Shown: piece after piece, positions 17,196-26,465 of the stretch
How positions within the stretch are numbered: the first letter of the stretch is position 1
Layout: each line of letters begins with the position of its first letter
Notes under the pieces: model-generated
What the model was told of the DNA's origin: nothing
Databases searched by the model: none
The model's input: only the letters and a program-made list of their open reading frames with translations
Assembly: GCA_004843345.1 (NCBI GenBank)
Contig: CP039460.1
Span: 1,659,001-1,723,000, forward strand
DNA length: 64,000 nt
Direction of reading: 5' to 3'
Source of the DNA: Acetobacteraceae bacterium
GTDB lineage: Bacteria > Pseudomonadota > Alphaproteobacteria > Acetobacterales > Acetobacteraceae
Program-made: the position numbers and the translations under genes

Positions 17196-18359
17196 TCACC
17201 CCTTGCGGATTCTTACAAAAGCACTGGTGGGAGAGGCCGAGCAAACCCCTCCGTGAGAGCTGATATCTCCAAGTAAAACGGTGCGTCTTCCGTTAATTTT
17301 CAGATGTCCTGTACCTACGATTGAGGCGGCACAGGCCGATTTGCATCCTGAAAAAGCCGCAGGGCGTCCAGCAATGAGAATGGAAACGCCCGGCACAATG
17401 ATAGGAGTCGCAAAATGAAATGGCATTGGACAAAGGTGAATGTCTCCTTCGCAGACAGGTGGCAGGCCGAATGCAAAAGAAGGAGTATTGGTAATTTTTA
17501 GCTTGGTTTCTGAAACGGCGTCTTCTGCCTTTTTCGTCGCTGTAATGAGGGCTTTTAAGCCTTGAATGGTGCGGTCCAAACTATGCTTGTGGAAGGCAAA
17601 TAAATAACGTGTAAAACAGCCTGCCGTCATTTGAAGCGGATTAGGCGTTGTCATCATAATTTGCGAGTTCATTTGTGCCAATGCTTCTGGATGCGCTTGA
17701 GGCAATGGAATTTGCTGACCTTCCAGCTTAGGAAAGCCGATACTGGGTAAAACTTGAGCAAATTCGCCTTCCATATAAAAATTCGTAACAGGTGGATTGT
17801 TAATCCCGTCAGGAACATTTGCTTGGTTAGGTCCCATAGCAGCAAAAGTGGTGGCTTTGATTCCTGTTGCCTTTGCAATATCGGCAGATTCTCCGCCACC
17901 TAAAGAATGTCCAACGGCTTCAAGATTAAGATCAGGATGGTTTCTTAAAATTGTTTTTGCAATCTCACGGCTATGGCGATAGTAGAAAGAATCGCCTCCA
18001 AATGCATTTTTTACATTCTGCCAAACATCTTGAAGATTGAGGGGATCCGTCCCCGGATGTGCGAGAACATATTTTTTGGGCTCGGAGTCGCTTATAAAAA
18101 TTTGCGAAAAATAATGTGTCTTGGTAAAAATTTTTGAGTTTGGATCTTCTGGAAATTCCAAATCTCCTTTTCGGTCTAATCCGAGAAAGGATAATTCCTC
18201 ATCCGAGGCGGAATGCCAGCCTATGGGGGCTTCGCGTTTTTCTGGCGCAAAGAGCTTTCCCTTATCGGTGGCAAAGCGTGCTTCTTTCGTCAATTTAAGC
18301 ATTTGCGCCTTCTCAAAAGCATCTTCAATCTCTTGTAAGGAAATTTGAGGGAAATTCAT
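17196..18359 (-). CDS. Lipase-like effector with C-terminal PAAR domain
   Basis: A 387-residue protein. The N-terminal about 280 residues form a class-3-lipase-like domain: DVWQNVKNAFGGDSFYY, then VGHSLGGG with Ser152 as candidate nucleophile and NFYMEGEF after it, a segment that also has a counterpart in the lipase-VgrG at 27738. Residues about 298-387 form a PAAR domain (PPVCEGDIHLCPMPFHFATP, IVPGVSILIAGRPAAF, GHLKINGRRTVLLGDISSHG), the tip that sharpens VgrG. PAAR effectors usually carry PAAR at the N-terminus; here the order is reversed. The ATG overlaps the stop of the upstream ankyrin gene (ATGA), its probable immunity gene. Phospholipase activity is inferred from the motif only. Confidence 0.9.
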   Translation of the reverse strand: MNFPQISLQEIEDAFEKAQMLKLTKEARFATDKGKLFAPEKREAPIGWHSASDEELSFLGLDRKGDLEFPEDPNSKIFTKTHYFSQIFISDSEPKKYVLAHPGTDPLNLQDVWQNVKNAFGGDSFYYRHSREIAKTILRNHPDLNLEAVGHSLGGGESADIAKATGIKATTFAAMGPNQANVPDGINNPPVTNFYMEGEFAQVLPSIGFPKLEGQQIPLPQAHPEALAQMNSQIMMTTPNPLQMTAGCFTRYLFAFHKHSLDRTIQGLKALITATKKAEDAVSETKLKITNTPSFAFGLPPVCEGDIHLCPMPFHFATPIIVPGVSILIAGRPAAFSGCKSACAASIVGTGHLKINGRRTVLLGDISSHGGVCSASPTSAFVRIRKG

Positions 18360-18901
18360 GGCTTAGCTATCTTTTTAAAATAATCACTGACAAATGCAGG
18401 TGGCCATTTGCCTTCTTCTACCATTTTGAGAATTTCTTTTGGTCTTGGGGTAGGAATGGGATATCCCATTTTGAGGAGTTTTTCCCGTACACGCCAATAA
18501 GCGGCCACATCTCTTTCCGTTGTCGGACTATGGAAATCATCGGCATCAATGACGAGCCCAAATTTATCATATGCCCAAGGATTCGCACCATTATCTAAGA
18601 GGATTTCTGCATCCTCCCAGCTTCCAGAAAAAGCAGCAAACATAAGAGGGGTTTTCCCACCCTTATAATTACGATCTTCCATGCCTTTTTTTAGGGGGGC
18701 CAAGCGTTTTAAACTTTTCAGGTCGCCGTGCATGACAGCTCCTAGCAATGGCCTGTAGCCCGTGTATTTATAAGGCTTATCACTTGTTGCTTCAGGGGGT
18801 TCTGTCATTGTTTTTGATCCTTTTTTCCAGAATATGATAACACCTATTAAAAGGAATAGAGAGGTAAGTAAGGAAAGAAATTTTAAAATAAAGCGTCCCA
18901 T
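18356..18901 (-). CDS. Membrane-anchored ankyrin protein, probable immunity to the PAAR-lipase
   Basis: This 181-residue protein has an N-terminal transmembrane helix (FLSLLTSLFLLIGVIIFW, about 9-26) and ankyrin repeats (RPLLGAVMHGDLKSLKRLAP; KTPLMFAAFSGSWEDAEILL; DNGANPWAYDKFG), then the family motif VEEGKWPPAFV near the end. Its stop overlaps the effector start by 4 bases, so the immunity protein is made first. The anchored periplasmic placement suits blocking a lipase acting on membrane lipids. An almost identical but damaged copy lies directly upstream. The role is inferred. Confidence 0.8.
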   Translation of the reverse strand: MGRFILKFLSLLTSLFLLIGVIIFWKKGSKTMTEPPEATSDKPYKYTGYRPLLGAVMHGDLKSLKRLAPLKKGMEDRNYKGGKTPLMFAAFSGSWEDAEILLDNGANPWAYDKFGLVIDADDFHSPTTERDVAAYWRVREKLLKMGYPIPTPRPKEILKMVEEGKWPPAFVSDYFKKIAKP

Positions 18902-18915
18902 TGTTTTACTTTGAA

Positions 18916-19299
18916 TTAGGGCCTTGATGTCCGTTTAAATTCTTCACTGACGAAAGCAGGTGGTCATTTCCCTTCTTCTGCCATTTTGAGAATTTCTTTT
19001 GGCCTTGGGGTAGGAATGGAATAGCCCATTTTAAGAAGTTTTTCCCGTACACGCCAATAAGCGGCCACATCTCTTTCCGTTGTCGGACTATGGAAATCAT
19101 CAGCATCAATGACGAGCCCAAATTTATCATAGGCCCAAGGATTCGCACCGTTATCTAAGAGGATTTCTCCATCTTCCCAGCTTTCGGAAAAAGCAGCGAA
19201 CATAAGAGGGGTTTTCTCTAATGCTGGAGCTGTCGTTACGATTATGGCTATCGAAAAAAAGCTTAAGAGAAACAAAAAGAATTTAAAAGAAAAAGACAT
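18916..19299 (-). pseudogene. Damaged duplicate of the ankyrin immunity gene
   Basis: From ATG 19299 the frame has a signal-peptide-like start (FFLFLLSFFSIAIIVTTAPA), then jumps to EKTPLMFAAFSESWEDGEIL, so the first ankyrin repeat seen in the neighbour is missing. It continues almost identically to EEGK, where the Trp codon of EGKWPP has become TGA (18964-18966). Past that stop the frame continues PPAFVSEEFKRTSRP to TAA at 18916. It therefore carries an internal deletion and a nonsense codon. A truncated 111-residue product is possible, but a working protein is doubtful. Confidence 0.75.
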
Positions 19300-19446
19300 T
19301 AAGCTCTATACCGTTACACTTATAAGGCTTATCCTACCAGAAAAGGAAATGTGATTTGGCGCTTCACTTGTCATTTAGATTAAAGTCGGCGCACCAACAA
19401 TTATCTTAAAGATATAGAATATTTGATTCTCCAGAGGGAGGAAAAA

Positions 19447-20535
19447 TTGTTTTTGGATGAAGCAGGCAAACAACCCTCGCCATTGGAGAGTTTAAAATCT
19501 TTACAAGGGAATGCTGGGGAGAATTTACGTTTAAACGTGGACCTTGCAAATCCTTTTACGAAACTCAAAGATTTACGTTATGAGGCGCGTGAAAAAGAGC
19601 GCAAAATTGATAATAATCCTGATCTAGTTCCGCAGACTCCAGAGGAATGGGCACAGATAAAGGAACTTGCCTTAGAGATTATTCTAAGTCAGAGTCGAGA
19701 TGTTGAGGTTGCCAGCTGGTTGATTGAGGCCTGCGCACGTTTGGATTTTCTGCGTGGGATTATCTTTAGCGTTCCAATAATGATAGAAATTTTAAAGGGC
19801 TTTTGGGATCGTTCCTATCCCGAATTTGATGTTCAAGATCCTGAGGAACGTTTTTTTTCTATTAGTGCCTTGAGTGGGGAAGGGCGTGATGGAACGATTA
19901 TTCAGCCCTTGAGGAGTCTTCCTTTTTTAAAGATGGATGAGGGAGAGCCATTGCCTTTCTGGAAATTTGTAAGATCTCAAGAAATCAGTTTGGCAAAAGG
20001 GCAAGGCAATAGTGTTTCGTCCATGATCGAAAATCTTCCTGAATTTTCGACTCTCGAAAACATGGCTTATGCTTCACAGGATGCAATGAAAAATTTATCG
20101 TCAGAGTGTCGTTTGGCATGTGAGGCTTGGAAAGGGCTGGAAGCGGTTATTGATGATAAATGTGCATTTTATGAGATTGTTCCGCCTTCTCTTAGACGTG
20201 TAAGAGAGCTTTTAGAAGAGATTCAACTTGTAAGTGACCGTTATGTACCGTTGTCCGAAATTGTTCCTGAGGGGGAAGAAAAATCGGAACTTTCTCAGAG
20301 GAAGGCAGGTAGAGACCTCCCTCATTGGGGGCGGGAAGAGATTTTAGGTGAAATCTTGCGTTTGGCGGAGGAGTTTCGGCGTAGAGAGCCACAGTCTCCT
20401 TTAAGCTATGCCATTGAAAATTCTGTACAGCAGGCTCGTTTGGGTCTGCCAGATCTCTTGAAAAATGTCATTCAAGATGAGAATGTAAGAAATGATGTTA
20501 TGACTAGGCTCGGTATGTTTTTTTCTAAGGAATAG
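19447..20535 (+). CDS. tssA: TssA, T6SS cap/initiator protein
   Basis: First gene of the rightward sheath-baseplate operon. TTG 19447 is chosen because GAGGGAGG ends five to six bases before it; the frame also contains a TTG at 19423. The about 362-residue product has the ImpA N-terminal domain (about 20-150: PLRSLPFLKMDEGEPLPFWK lies just after it) and a helical C-terminal region (GREEILGEILRLAEEFRRRE, PLSYAIENSVQQARL) typical of TssA proteins. TssA guides baseplate docking and sheath polymerisation. It is divergent from the immunity/PAAR genes, so 19300-19446 probably holds promoters for both directions. Confidence 0.9.
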   Translation: MFLDEAGKQPSPLESLKSLQGNAGENLRLNVDLANPFTKLKDLRYEAREKERKIDNNPDLVPQTPEEWAQIKELALEIILSQSRDVEVASWLIEACARLDFLRGIIFSVPIMIEILKGFWDRSYPEFDVQDPEERFFSISALSGEGRDGTIIQPLRSLPFLKMDEGEPLPFWKFVRSQEISLAKGQGNSVSSMIENLPEFSTLENMAYASQDAMKNLSSECRLACEAWKGLEAVIDDKCAFYEIVPPSLRRVRELLEEIQLVSDRYVPLSEIVPEGEEKSELSQRKAGRDLPHWGREEILGEILRLAEEFRRREPQSPLSYAIENSVQQARLGLPDLLKNVIQDENVRNDVMTRLGMFFSKE

Positions 20536-20610
20536 CATCTTTCTTCTGTGTTTTAATCCTGTGTTTTGTCCATTTTCTATGGGCATTCTCTTTGTTTTTA
20601 AGAAAGAAAT

Positions 20611-21123
20611 ATGAGCATGAATGATAGTATCCACAATAAACTTTCACGTGTACGCAAACCGCGTGTTCACATCACGTACGAAGTAGAAACAGAAGGGGCT
20701 GAAAAAACAAGAGAGCTTCCGTTTGTCGTTGGCGTCATGGGAGATTTTGCAGGAGATTCAACCAAATCGCTTCGTCCATATAATGAACGTCGTTTTGTGC
20801 AGATAGATAGTCATAATTTTAATGAAGTCATGTCAAAAATGTCGCCTTCCCTGAAGTTGGAGGTGCCAAATACGATAAAAGATGATGGGAGCACTTTAAA
20901 AGCAGATCTTTCCTTTGAAAAAATGGAAGATTTTGAGCCTTTGAATATTGTGGAGCAAGTTCCTGAATTAAAGAAGCTTTTGGAAACCAGAAATCGTTTG
21001 AGAGACCTTTTGAGTAAGGCAGATCGCTCTCAGGAATTAGAGCAATTATTGGAGCATATTTTACAGAATAAAGATGAGATGAAGTCGTTATCTCACGAGG
21101 TATCTAATTCTAAGGAGGATTGA
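20611..21123 (+). CDS. tssB: TssB, small sheath subunit
   Basis: A 170-residue TssB/VipA protein: KLSRVRKPRVHITYEVETEG near the start, then the conserved ELPFVVGVMGDFAGDS, PYNERRFVQID and a FSFEKMEDFEP-like region (LSFEKMEDFEPLNIVEQVPE). The C-terminal helix (LLEHILQN) packs against TssC. ATG 20611 is the first of two close methionines. It forms the contractile sheath with TssC, whose gene begins 2 bases after the TssB stop. Confidence 0.96.
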   Translation: MSMNDSIHNKLSRVRKPRVHITYEVETEGAEKTRELPFVVGVMGDFAGDSTKSLRPYNERRFVQIDSHNFNEVMSKMSPSLKLEVPNTIKDDGSTLKADLSFEKMEDFEPLNIVEQVPELKKLLETRNRLRDLLSKADRSQELEQLLEHILQNKDEMKSLSHEVSNSKED

Positions 21124-21125
21124 TT

Positions 21126-22619
21126 ATGAGCGAAGTTATGGAGAAAGAGGCGAATAAGGTTGAGTCACCTGTGTTGCAGGAAGCTTCTATTTTGCCGAAA
21201 GTTATTGCTGCGACACGTCAAACAGAAAAAGAAAGAGTTCTAGAATTAATTGAATCTCTTTCAGAAGGTGTTGAGAATGGCACAGTTGTTTTTGATAGAA
21301 ACCTGACTCTGACAATAGATCAGGCGATCAAGAAAATAGATAATGCGATTAGCGAACAGCTAACAGCTGTGATGCACGACCCACGTTTTTTGAAATTAGA
21401 GGGTAGCTGGCGTGGCCTTGAGTATTTAACGAAAAATAGTGATACGGGACAAAATCTTAAAATTCGAGTTGTCAATGCAACGAAAAAGGAATTGCACCGA
21501 GACCTGACGCGTGCAGTGGAATTTGACCAGTCTAATTTGTTTCGAAAGGTTTATGAAAGTGAGTTTGGGACGCCTGGTGGTGAACCTTATGGCGCTTTGA
21601 TTGGTGACTATGAGTGGACACATAAACCAGAAGATTTGGAGACACTTCGTCAAATAAGCCATGTTTCCGCAGCTGCTTTTGCGCCATTTATTTCCGCAGC
21701 AGGTGCAGAAATGTTTGGATTTAAGGATTGGACAGAGCTTTCACGTCCAAGAGATTTGGCAAAAATTTTCGACACGGTTGAATATAGTAAATGGCGATAT
21801 TTCCGTAATACAGAGGATAGCCGTTTTGTTTCATTGACGCTGCCTCGTGTGTTGGCTCGCTTGCCGTATGGGGCTGATACAAATTCAGTGGATGGCCTTT
21901 ACTTTGAAGAAGCAAAACTTTCCAAAGATGGTAAGCCGTTAGCGCTTGATCATGATCAGTATTGCTGGATGAACGCAGCTTATCTTATGGGTGCACGTTT
22001 AACAGATTCTTTTGCTAAAACGGGTTTTTGTACGACAATTCGTGGAAAAGAAAATGGTGGACGGATTGATAACCTTCCTCAGCATATTTTTAAATCTGAT
22101 GACGGGGATATGGATGCAAAATGTCCAACCGAAATCGGTATTACAGATCGGCGTGAATATGAGCTGTCAAAGCTAGGTTTCTTGCCAATTTGTCATTATA
22201 AAAATGAAGATTATGCTGTTTTCTTTGGCGCTCAGACAGTTCAATCACCTGCTGTTTACGATAAGCCTGAAGCGACTGCAAATGCGGCTATCTCTGCGCG
22301 CTTGCCGTATATCATGGCGACTAGCCGTTTTTCACATTATTTGAAAGTGATGGCACGTGATAAGATTGGATCTTTTTTGGAGGTTTCCGATTGTGAGCGC
22401 TGGCTGAATGACTGGATTTCACGTTATGTCAACGATAACGCCTTGTCTGGAGCTGAAGGTAAAGCGAGCTATCCTTTACGTGCCGCCAAGGTGGAAGTAA
22501 CCGAAATCCCTGGATGCCCTGGGTCATATAATGCTGTCACATATATGTGCCCTTGGTTACAGCTTGAGGAATTGACGACGAGCATGCGTATGGTCGCCCG
22601 TATTCCAGAACGTGCCTAA
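21126..22619 (+). CDS. tssC: TssC, large sheath subunit
   Basis: A 497-residue TssC/VipB protein with LEGSWRGLEYLTKNSDTG, FGTPGGEPYGALIGDYEW, LPRVLARLPYG and a C-terminal MATSRFSHYLKVMARDKIGS and AKVEVTEIPGCPGSYNAV. ATG 21126, behind TAAGGAGGAT, is preferred to the in-frame TTG 21120. It forms the sheath with TssB; recycling normally needs ClpV, which is not in this window. Confidence 0.96.
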   Translation: MSEVMEKEANKVESPVLQEASILPKVIAATRQTEKERVLELIESLSEGVENGTVVFDRNLTLTIDQAIKKIDNAISEQLTAVMHDPRFLKLEGSWRGLEYLTKNSDTGQNLKIRVVNATKKELHRDLTRAVEFDQSNLFRKVYESEFGTPGGEPYGALIGDYEWTHKPEDLETLRQISHVSAAAFAPFISAAGAEMFGFKDWTELSRPRDLAKIFDTVEYSKWRYFRNTEDSRFVSLTLPRVLARLPYGADTNSVDGLYFEEAKLSKDGKPLALDHDQYCWMNAAYLMGARLTDSFAKTGFCTTIRGKENGGRIDNLPQHIFKSDDGDMDAKCPTEIGITDRREYELSKLGFLPICHYKNEDYAVFFGAQTVQSPAVYDKPEATANAAISARLPYIMATSRFSHYLKVMARDKIGSFLEVSDCERWLNDWISRYVNDNALSGAEGKASYPLRAAKVEVTEIPGCPGSYNAVTYMCPWLQLEELTTSMRMVARIPERA

Positions 22620-24138
22620 AAAGCCTGATAACCAGCCTCTGAATCTGTCAGAGGCTGGTAGCACTCTGAGTGTAAGAGAAATTTTTTTTTCTGGAGATTT
22701 TTCAAATCTTTCAGAAGATTATGATGCGTTTTTAAACGATGATCTGACGGCGTTTTCTTTATGGTTTGGCGCTTTGGAGACTTATTTTTCTCTGGAAGGA
22801 AATGTTTCTAAGGAAACTCTAAAAGCGCTTTTGCGTTCGGCAATTGAAAAAGATCTTTTAGCGCTTAAGACGCTTTTAGATGAACAAATAGACCGTATTC
22901 TGCATGCTGAGAAATATCAAAAATTAGAAGGACGTTGGCGAGGGTTGGCATCACTCGTTGTAAAACAGTTTCGGTCAGCGCAGAGAGTTTCAAAAGTTAT
23001 TGTGCGGTTTTTTCCAGCATCTTGGAAGGAAATCTCAAAGGATCTTAGCCGTTCGGTAGATTTTGATGACTCGAAATTGTTTCAATTATGGTATGAAAAC
23101 GAATTTGGCCATCCTGGAGGACAACCTTTTGGTCTGATGTTGATAGATCATGAAATTTCATATCATCCACGTGATATCGAAGACCTAAAGCATGTTTCAA
23201 ATATTGCCGCTGTGTCTTTTATTCCAGTTGTTTTAAGTGCGTCGCCGTCTTTGTTCGGGGCAGACAGTTTTACAAACCTTGCCAATAGTCATCATATCAG
23301 CAGTGTGTTTGAGGATAGGGTTTATCATCATTGGCGAAAGTTTCAATATACAGAAAATGCCCGTTTTGTTGGCTTAGTATTACCTTATGTACGTGCCCGT
23401 TCGCGTTGGACCTATGACAATAATTTAATGGGACATTCAGAAAAAATTTCTTCTCTTGAGGATTATTGTTGGTCTCCTGGAATTTACGAGTTTGGAAGAA
23501 ACGTCATTAGAGCTTGTCAAAGGTTTGGATGGCCTGCTGATATTCGTGGGATTGTTCCTGGGCATGAGGGGGGAGCTTTTATCCAGAAAAAAGCGACAGA
23601 TACTTTTCGTTTTGGGAGTTATACCTTTTTGCCACAAGCTCCTGTTGCTTTGGGTTTTACAGATGAACAGGAGCGAGATATTACTTCGTCGGGCTTCATG
23701 CTTATAAATACACTCGTAGATGGACATATTGCTTTTGTTTCTACTTGTAGTGTTCAGTTGCCAGAAGTGAGTACAAAACAGTCCAAAATGGCAGAGGCAC
23801 ATAGGCGCATAAATAGAGATTTTGGGCCTTTACTATGTGCTTGCCGCTTTGCGCATTATATCAAAATGCTGGGAAGAGATATGGTCGGGAGATTCACAAA
23901 TGCAGATGAAATTTCTCAAGAGCTTCGGAGATGGCTATCCCAATATACAAGCGTTAATGCAAGTTCATCTTTAGACGGTAGGGCAAGATATCCTTTGCTA
24001 TCCAGTGATGTTTCATTAGAGCCCTCAGAAGACGCTGAAAAATATCATTGTCTTATTAAGATCGAACCGCATTATCAGCTGGAAAATGCAGTTGCTACTT
24101 TTCATTTTAAAACGATGCTTTCTAAACGTTCTAAATAA
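22612..24138 (+). CDS. Second TssC-like sheath protein (ImpD type)
   Basis: A 508-residue TssC paralogue. It begins at GTG 22612, inside the end of tssC. It shares the family plan: LEGRWRGLASLVVKQFRSAQ, NEFGHPGGQPFGLMLIDHEI, VGLVLPYVRARSRWTYD, CRFAHYIKMLGRDMVGRF. The N-terminal about 75 residues are different from TssC. Imp-type loci of rhizobia likewise encode two TssC-like proteins (ImpC and ImpD). Its precise role is not established; a special sheath position or a baseplate-proximal part is possible. Confidence 0.9.
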   Translation: MPKKPDNQPLNLSEAGSTLSVREIFFSGDFSNLSEDYDAFLNDDLTAFSLWFGALETYFSLEGNVSKETLKALLRSAIEKDLLALKTLLDEQIDRILHAEKYQKLEGRWRGLASLVVKQFRSAQRVSKVIVRFFPASWKEISKDLSRSVDFDDSKLFQLWYENEFGHPGGQPFGLMLIDHEISYHPRDIEDLKHVSNIAAVSFIPVVLSASPSLFGADSFTNLANSHHISSVFEDRVYHHWRKFQYTENARFVGLVLPYVRARSRWTYDNNLMGHSEKISSLEDYCWSPGIYEFGRNVIRACQRFGWPADIRGIVPGHEGGAFIQKKATDTFRFGSYTFLPQAPVALGFTDEQERDITSSGFMLINTLVDGHIAFVSTCSVQLPEVSTKQSKMAEAHRRINRDFGPLLCACRFAHYIKMLGRDMVGRFTNADEISQELRRWLSQYTSVNASSSLDGRARYPLLSSDVSLEPSEDAEKYHCLIKIEPHYQLENAVATFHFKTMLSKRSK

Positions 24139-24156
24139 GATATTTGAGAGCTTGTT

Positions 24157-24603
24157 ATGGATAATTTTTCTTCTCTTCTAGACCATTTACATGATGGTAA
24201 TCCTAAGCAAAAGACTGATTTGCTATCAGGGACAGAGAGCGAGATGGATCATCTTGTTTCTTCCATTAGTTTTGATCTAGAGCGTCTTTTAAACTCGAGA
24301 TCAGCATGGAGTATTTTGCCGAAAGAGTGCCGGGATCTTAAAAAATCTTTTTTGGGATTTGGCTTAAATGATTTGAAAATGTACGCTTTTTCTAATGAGG
24401 AAGATTTAGAAATTATTCGACAAAATCTTGAAGATTTGCTTTTGCTTTTTGAGCCACGTTTAAGTCATGTTAACGTTATTTTGATGCCACAAGAGGCATA
24501 TCTCCACGGTTTTTTACCTATTGTTGTTGAGGCAACATTATGCCCTCCTTATCGGGATGAGGCTGTTTATTTTGATATATCTTTAAAAATTTCGGAAGAA
24601 TAA
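24157..24603 (+). CDS. tssE: TssE, gp25-like baseplate protein
   Basis: A 148-residue TssE protein. The gp25/TssE signature is visible: VSSISFDLERLLNSRSAWSI, then SFLGFGLNDL, a conserved EEDLEIIRQNLEDLLLLFEP with LSHVNVILM, and a beta strand FLPIVVEATL near the end. The ExxR-like charged helix lies in EIIRQNLE. It contributes to the baseplate wedge with TssF and TssG and starts sheath assembly. It lies 18 bases after the second tssC. Confidence 0.9.
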   Translation: MDNFSSLLDHLHDGNPKQKTDLLSGTESEMDHLVSSISFDLERLLNSRSAWSILPKECRDLKKSFLGFGLNDLKMYAFSNEEDLEIIRQNLEDLLLLFEPRLSHVNVILMPQEAYLHGFLPIVVEATLCPPYRDEAVYFDISLKISEE

Positions 24604-24660
24604 TACGTATTGATGCTGCCGTAATTTAAACAGGGTTATAAATTTTTAAGGGAATAAAAG

Positions 24661-26463
24661 ATGAATGATGATTTTGTTTATTATTATCAACGCGAATTAG
24701 AGACCCTTAAGAAATTAGCAGCTGAATTTTCAGAAGATAATCCTAAAATAGCAAAGCGCCTTCGTGTCTCTCCTGATCTCGTTGAGGATCCTCATGTAGA
24801 AAGATTATTGGAGGGATCCGCTTTTTTAGCAGGGCGTACTCAAAAACGTCTTGATGATGAATATCCTGAGTTAACGGACGCTATGTTGGATGTTTTGTTT
24901 CCTCATGTTTTATCGCCGATGCCGTGTGCAAGTATCGTAGAGCTTTTTCTTCCGACTTCTAGGAGAGAAAAATTTTTATTGGAAAAGGGAACATCTTTCT
25001 CAACGCTTTCTCCTGAAGGCGAGAAGTACCCTTTTATGAGTACAATGGAGACTGAAGTTTGGCCTATAAAAGCAGAAAAAGCTTTTTTTGAAGCTCAGCC
25101 TTTTAAAGCCCCGAAACATCCCAAAATACAGCATGCAAAAAGCTATGTGCGTATTTCTTTGAAATTATTCGACAAACAAGCAAGTTTTGGAGAAATCTCT
25201 CCAGAAAATCTATGTTTTTATTTAAACGCCTCAGATGGGCAAGCTATTACTCTTTTTGAATTGATGACGCAGCATCTCATAGGGATTCTGATTGCGGATG
25301 ACGTAGAGGACACAGCTCCTGTTTTTGTTCCACCTTCCGTTTTAGAGATGCCTGGATTTGATATAGAAAATTTTTTACTACCTGATTTTGCGCAGTCTTT
25401 TTCTGGTTTTCATTTTTTATATGAATATTTTGGATTTTTAAAAAAGTTTTTATTCATCAAATTAAAGGGGCTAAGCAGTTATTTCACTGGTGTAAAACAG
25501 TCCGAAAAAGTTCTTTATTTTTTCTTTAATGTTACCAATAAGCTTTTTGAGACATTATTTCATGCAGACATTCTAAAATTAAATTGTGTCCCTGTTATTA
25601 ACCTTTTTGAGGGATCAATAGATCCAATTTCTTTGGATTTAACAAAAACTTCTTACCCTCTTATAGCTGATTCAACAAAAAGAAATTATTTAGAGGTCTG
25701 GAGATTAAAAGAAGTCTATGAAATTTTAGAAAATGGTGAAAGAGGGTATTGGCGATCGCTTTATCAAAATTTAGCTTATCATGAGACGCAGGCTTTGGGC
25801 AGATATACGCTAGGGCAGCGTTTTTCTCTCAAAAACTCAAAAAGAGAGCTTTTTTTTAATCCAATTGATTTTGAAATGGATACTCAAAAAGATTCTTTTC
25901 CTGTTCTATCGATGAATGCTTGGTTGCATAACGGTAATTTGCCATTAGCCATTCCTTTTGGAAAAGGTGCGCCATATTTTAAAAATACGGCCTTTAAAAA
26001 AATAGAATCACTGACGCCGTTTTCACCTTGCTGGCAGCCTGTTTTACATGACAAGAAGGCTTGGAGCCTTATTTCTCATTTAACGTTGGATCATTTGTGT
26101 GAAGAAAAAGGGGAAAAAGCAGCAGCCTCATTGAAAAAGCTCCTTTCTCTCTATGATGTCTGCCAAACGGCGGAAAGCACTATGCTCATTGAGAGCTTAA
26201 TTTCTGTGAATGCTGTTTTTACAACTATGCGACACCCTCAGAAAGTACCTTTAGCCTTTTGCAAGGGGATTAAAATTTCTTTAATTTTTGAACGAAAATC
26301 GTGGCATCGTCATGGAATTTATTTACTAGCCTGTATTTTAGAACGATTTTTAGCTCTGAACGCTACAATTAACACCTTTGTCGTGACGAGCGCGTATCTT
26401 AAAGATCAACAAGAGCCAATTGCTGTATTCCCGCCTCGTATTGGTCTTCAGGAGCTCATATAG
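24661..26463 (+). CDS. tssF: TssF, baseplate wedge protein
   Basis: A 600-residue TssF/VasA protein. The N-terminus is diagnostic: FVYYYQRELETLKKLAAEFS, PKIAKRLRVSPDLVEDPHVE and RLLEGSAFLAGRTQKRLDDE, followed by a long beta-rich region. The C-terminal part includes LERFLALNATINTFVVTSAY. Two TssF molecules pair with one TssG in the wedge. The gap before it (24604-24660) has an in-frame start behind GGGAATAAAAG. Confidence 0.95.
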   Translation: MNDDFVYYYQRELETLKKLAAEFSEDNPKIAKRLRVSPDLVEDPHVERLLEGSAFLAGRTQKRLDDEYPELTDAMLDVLFPHVLSPMPCASIVELFLPTSRREKFLLEKGTSFSTLSPEGEKYPFMSTMETEVWPIKAEKAFFEAQPFKAPKHPKIQHAKSYVRISLKLFDKQASFGEISPENLCFYLNASDGQAITLFELMTQHLIGILIADDVEDTAPVFVPPSVLEMPGFDIENFLLPDFAQSFSGFHFLYEYFGFLKKFLFIKLKGLSSYFTGVKQSEKVLYFFFNVTNKLFETLFHADILKLNCVPVINLFEGSIDPISLDLTKTSYPLIADSTKRNYLEVWRLKEVYEILENGERGYWRSLYQNLAYHETQALGRYTLGQRFSLKNSKRELFFNPIDFEMDTQKDSFPVLSMNAWLHNGNLPLAIPFGKGAPYFKNTAFKKIESLTPFSPCWQPVLHDKKAWSLISHLTLDHLCEEKGEKAAASLKKLLSLYDVCQTAESTMLIESLISVNAVFTTMRHPQKVPLAFCKGIKISLIFERKSWHRHGIYLLACILERFLALNATINTFVVTSAYLKDQQEPIAVFPPRIGLQELI

Positions 26464-26465
26464 AC

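Noticed and set aside
18964-18966. TGA read as tryptophan (altered genetic code) in the damaged ankyrin copy
   Set aside because: TGA ends many normal genes here, for example trbE, tssG and tssK, and this copy also carries an internal deletion.
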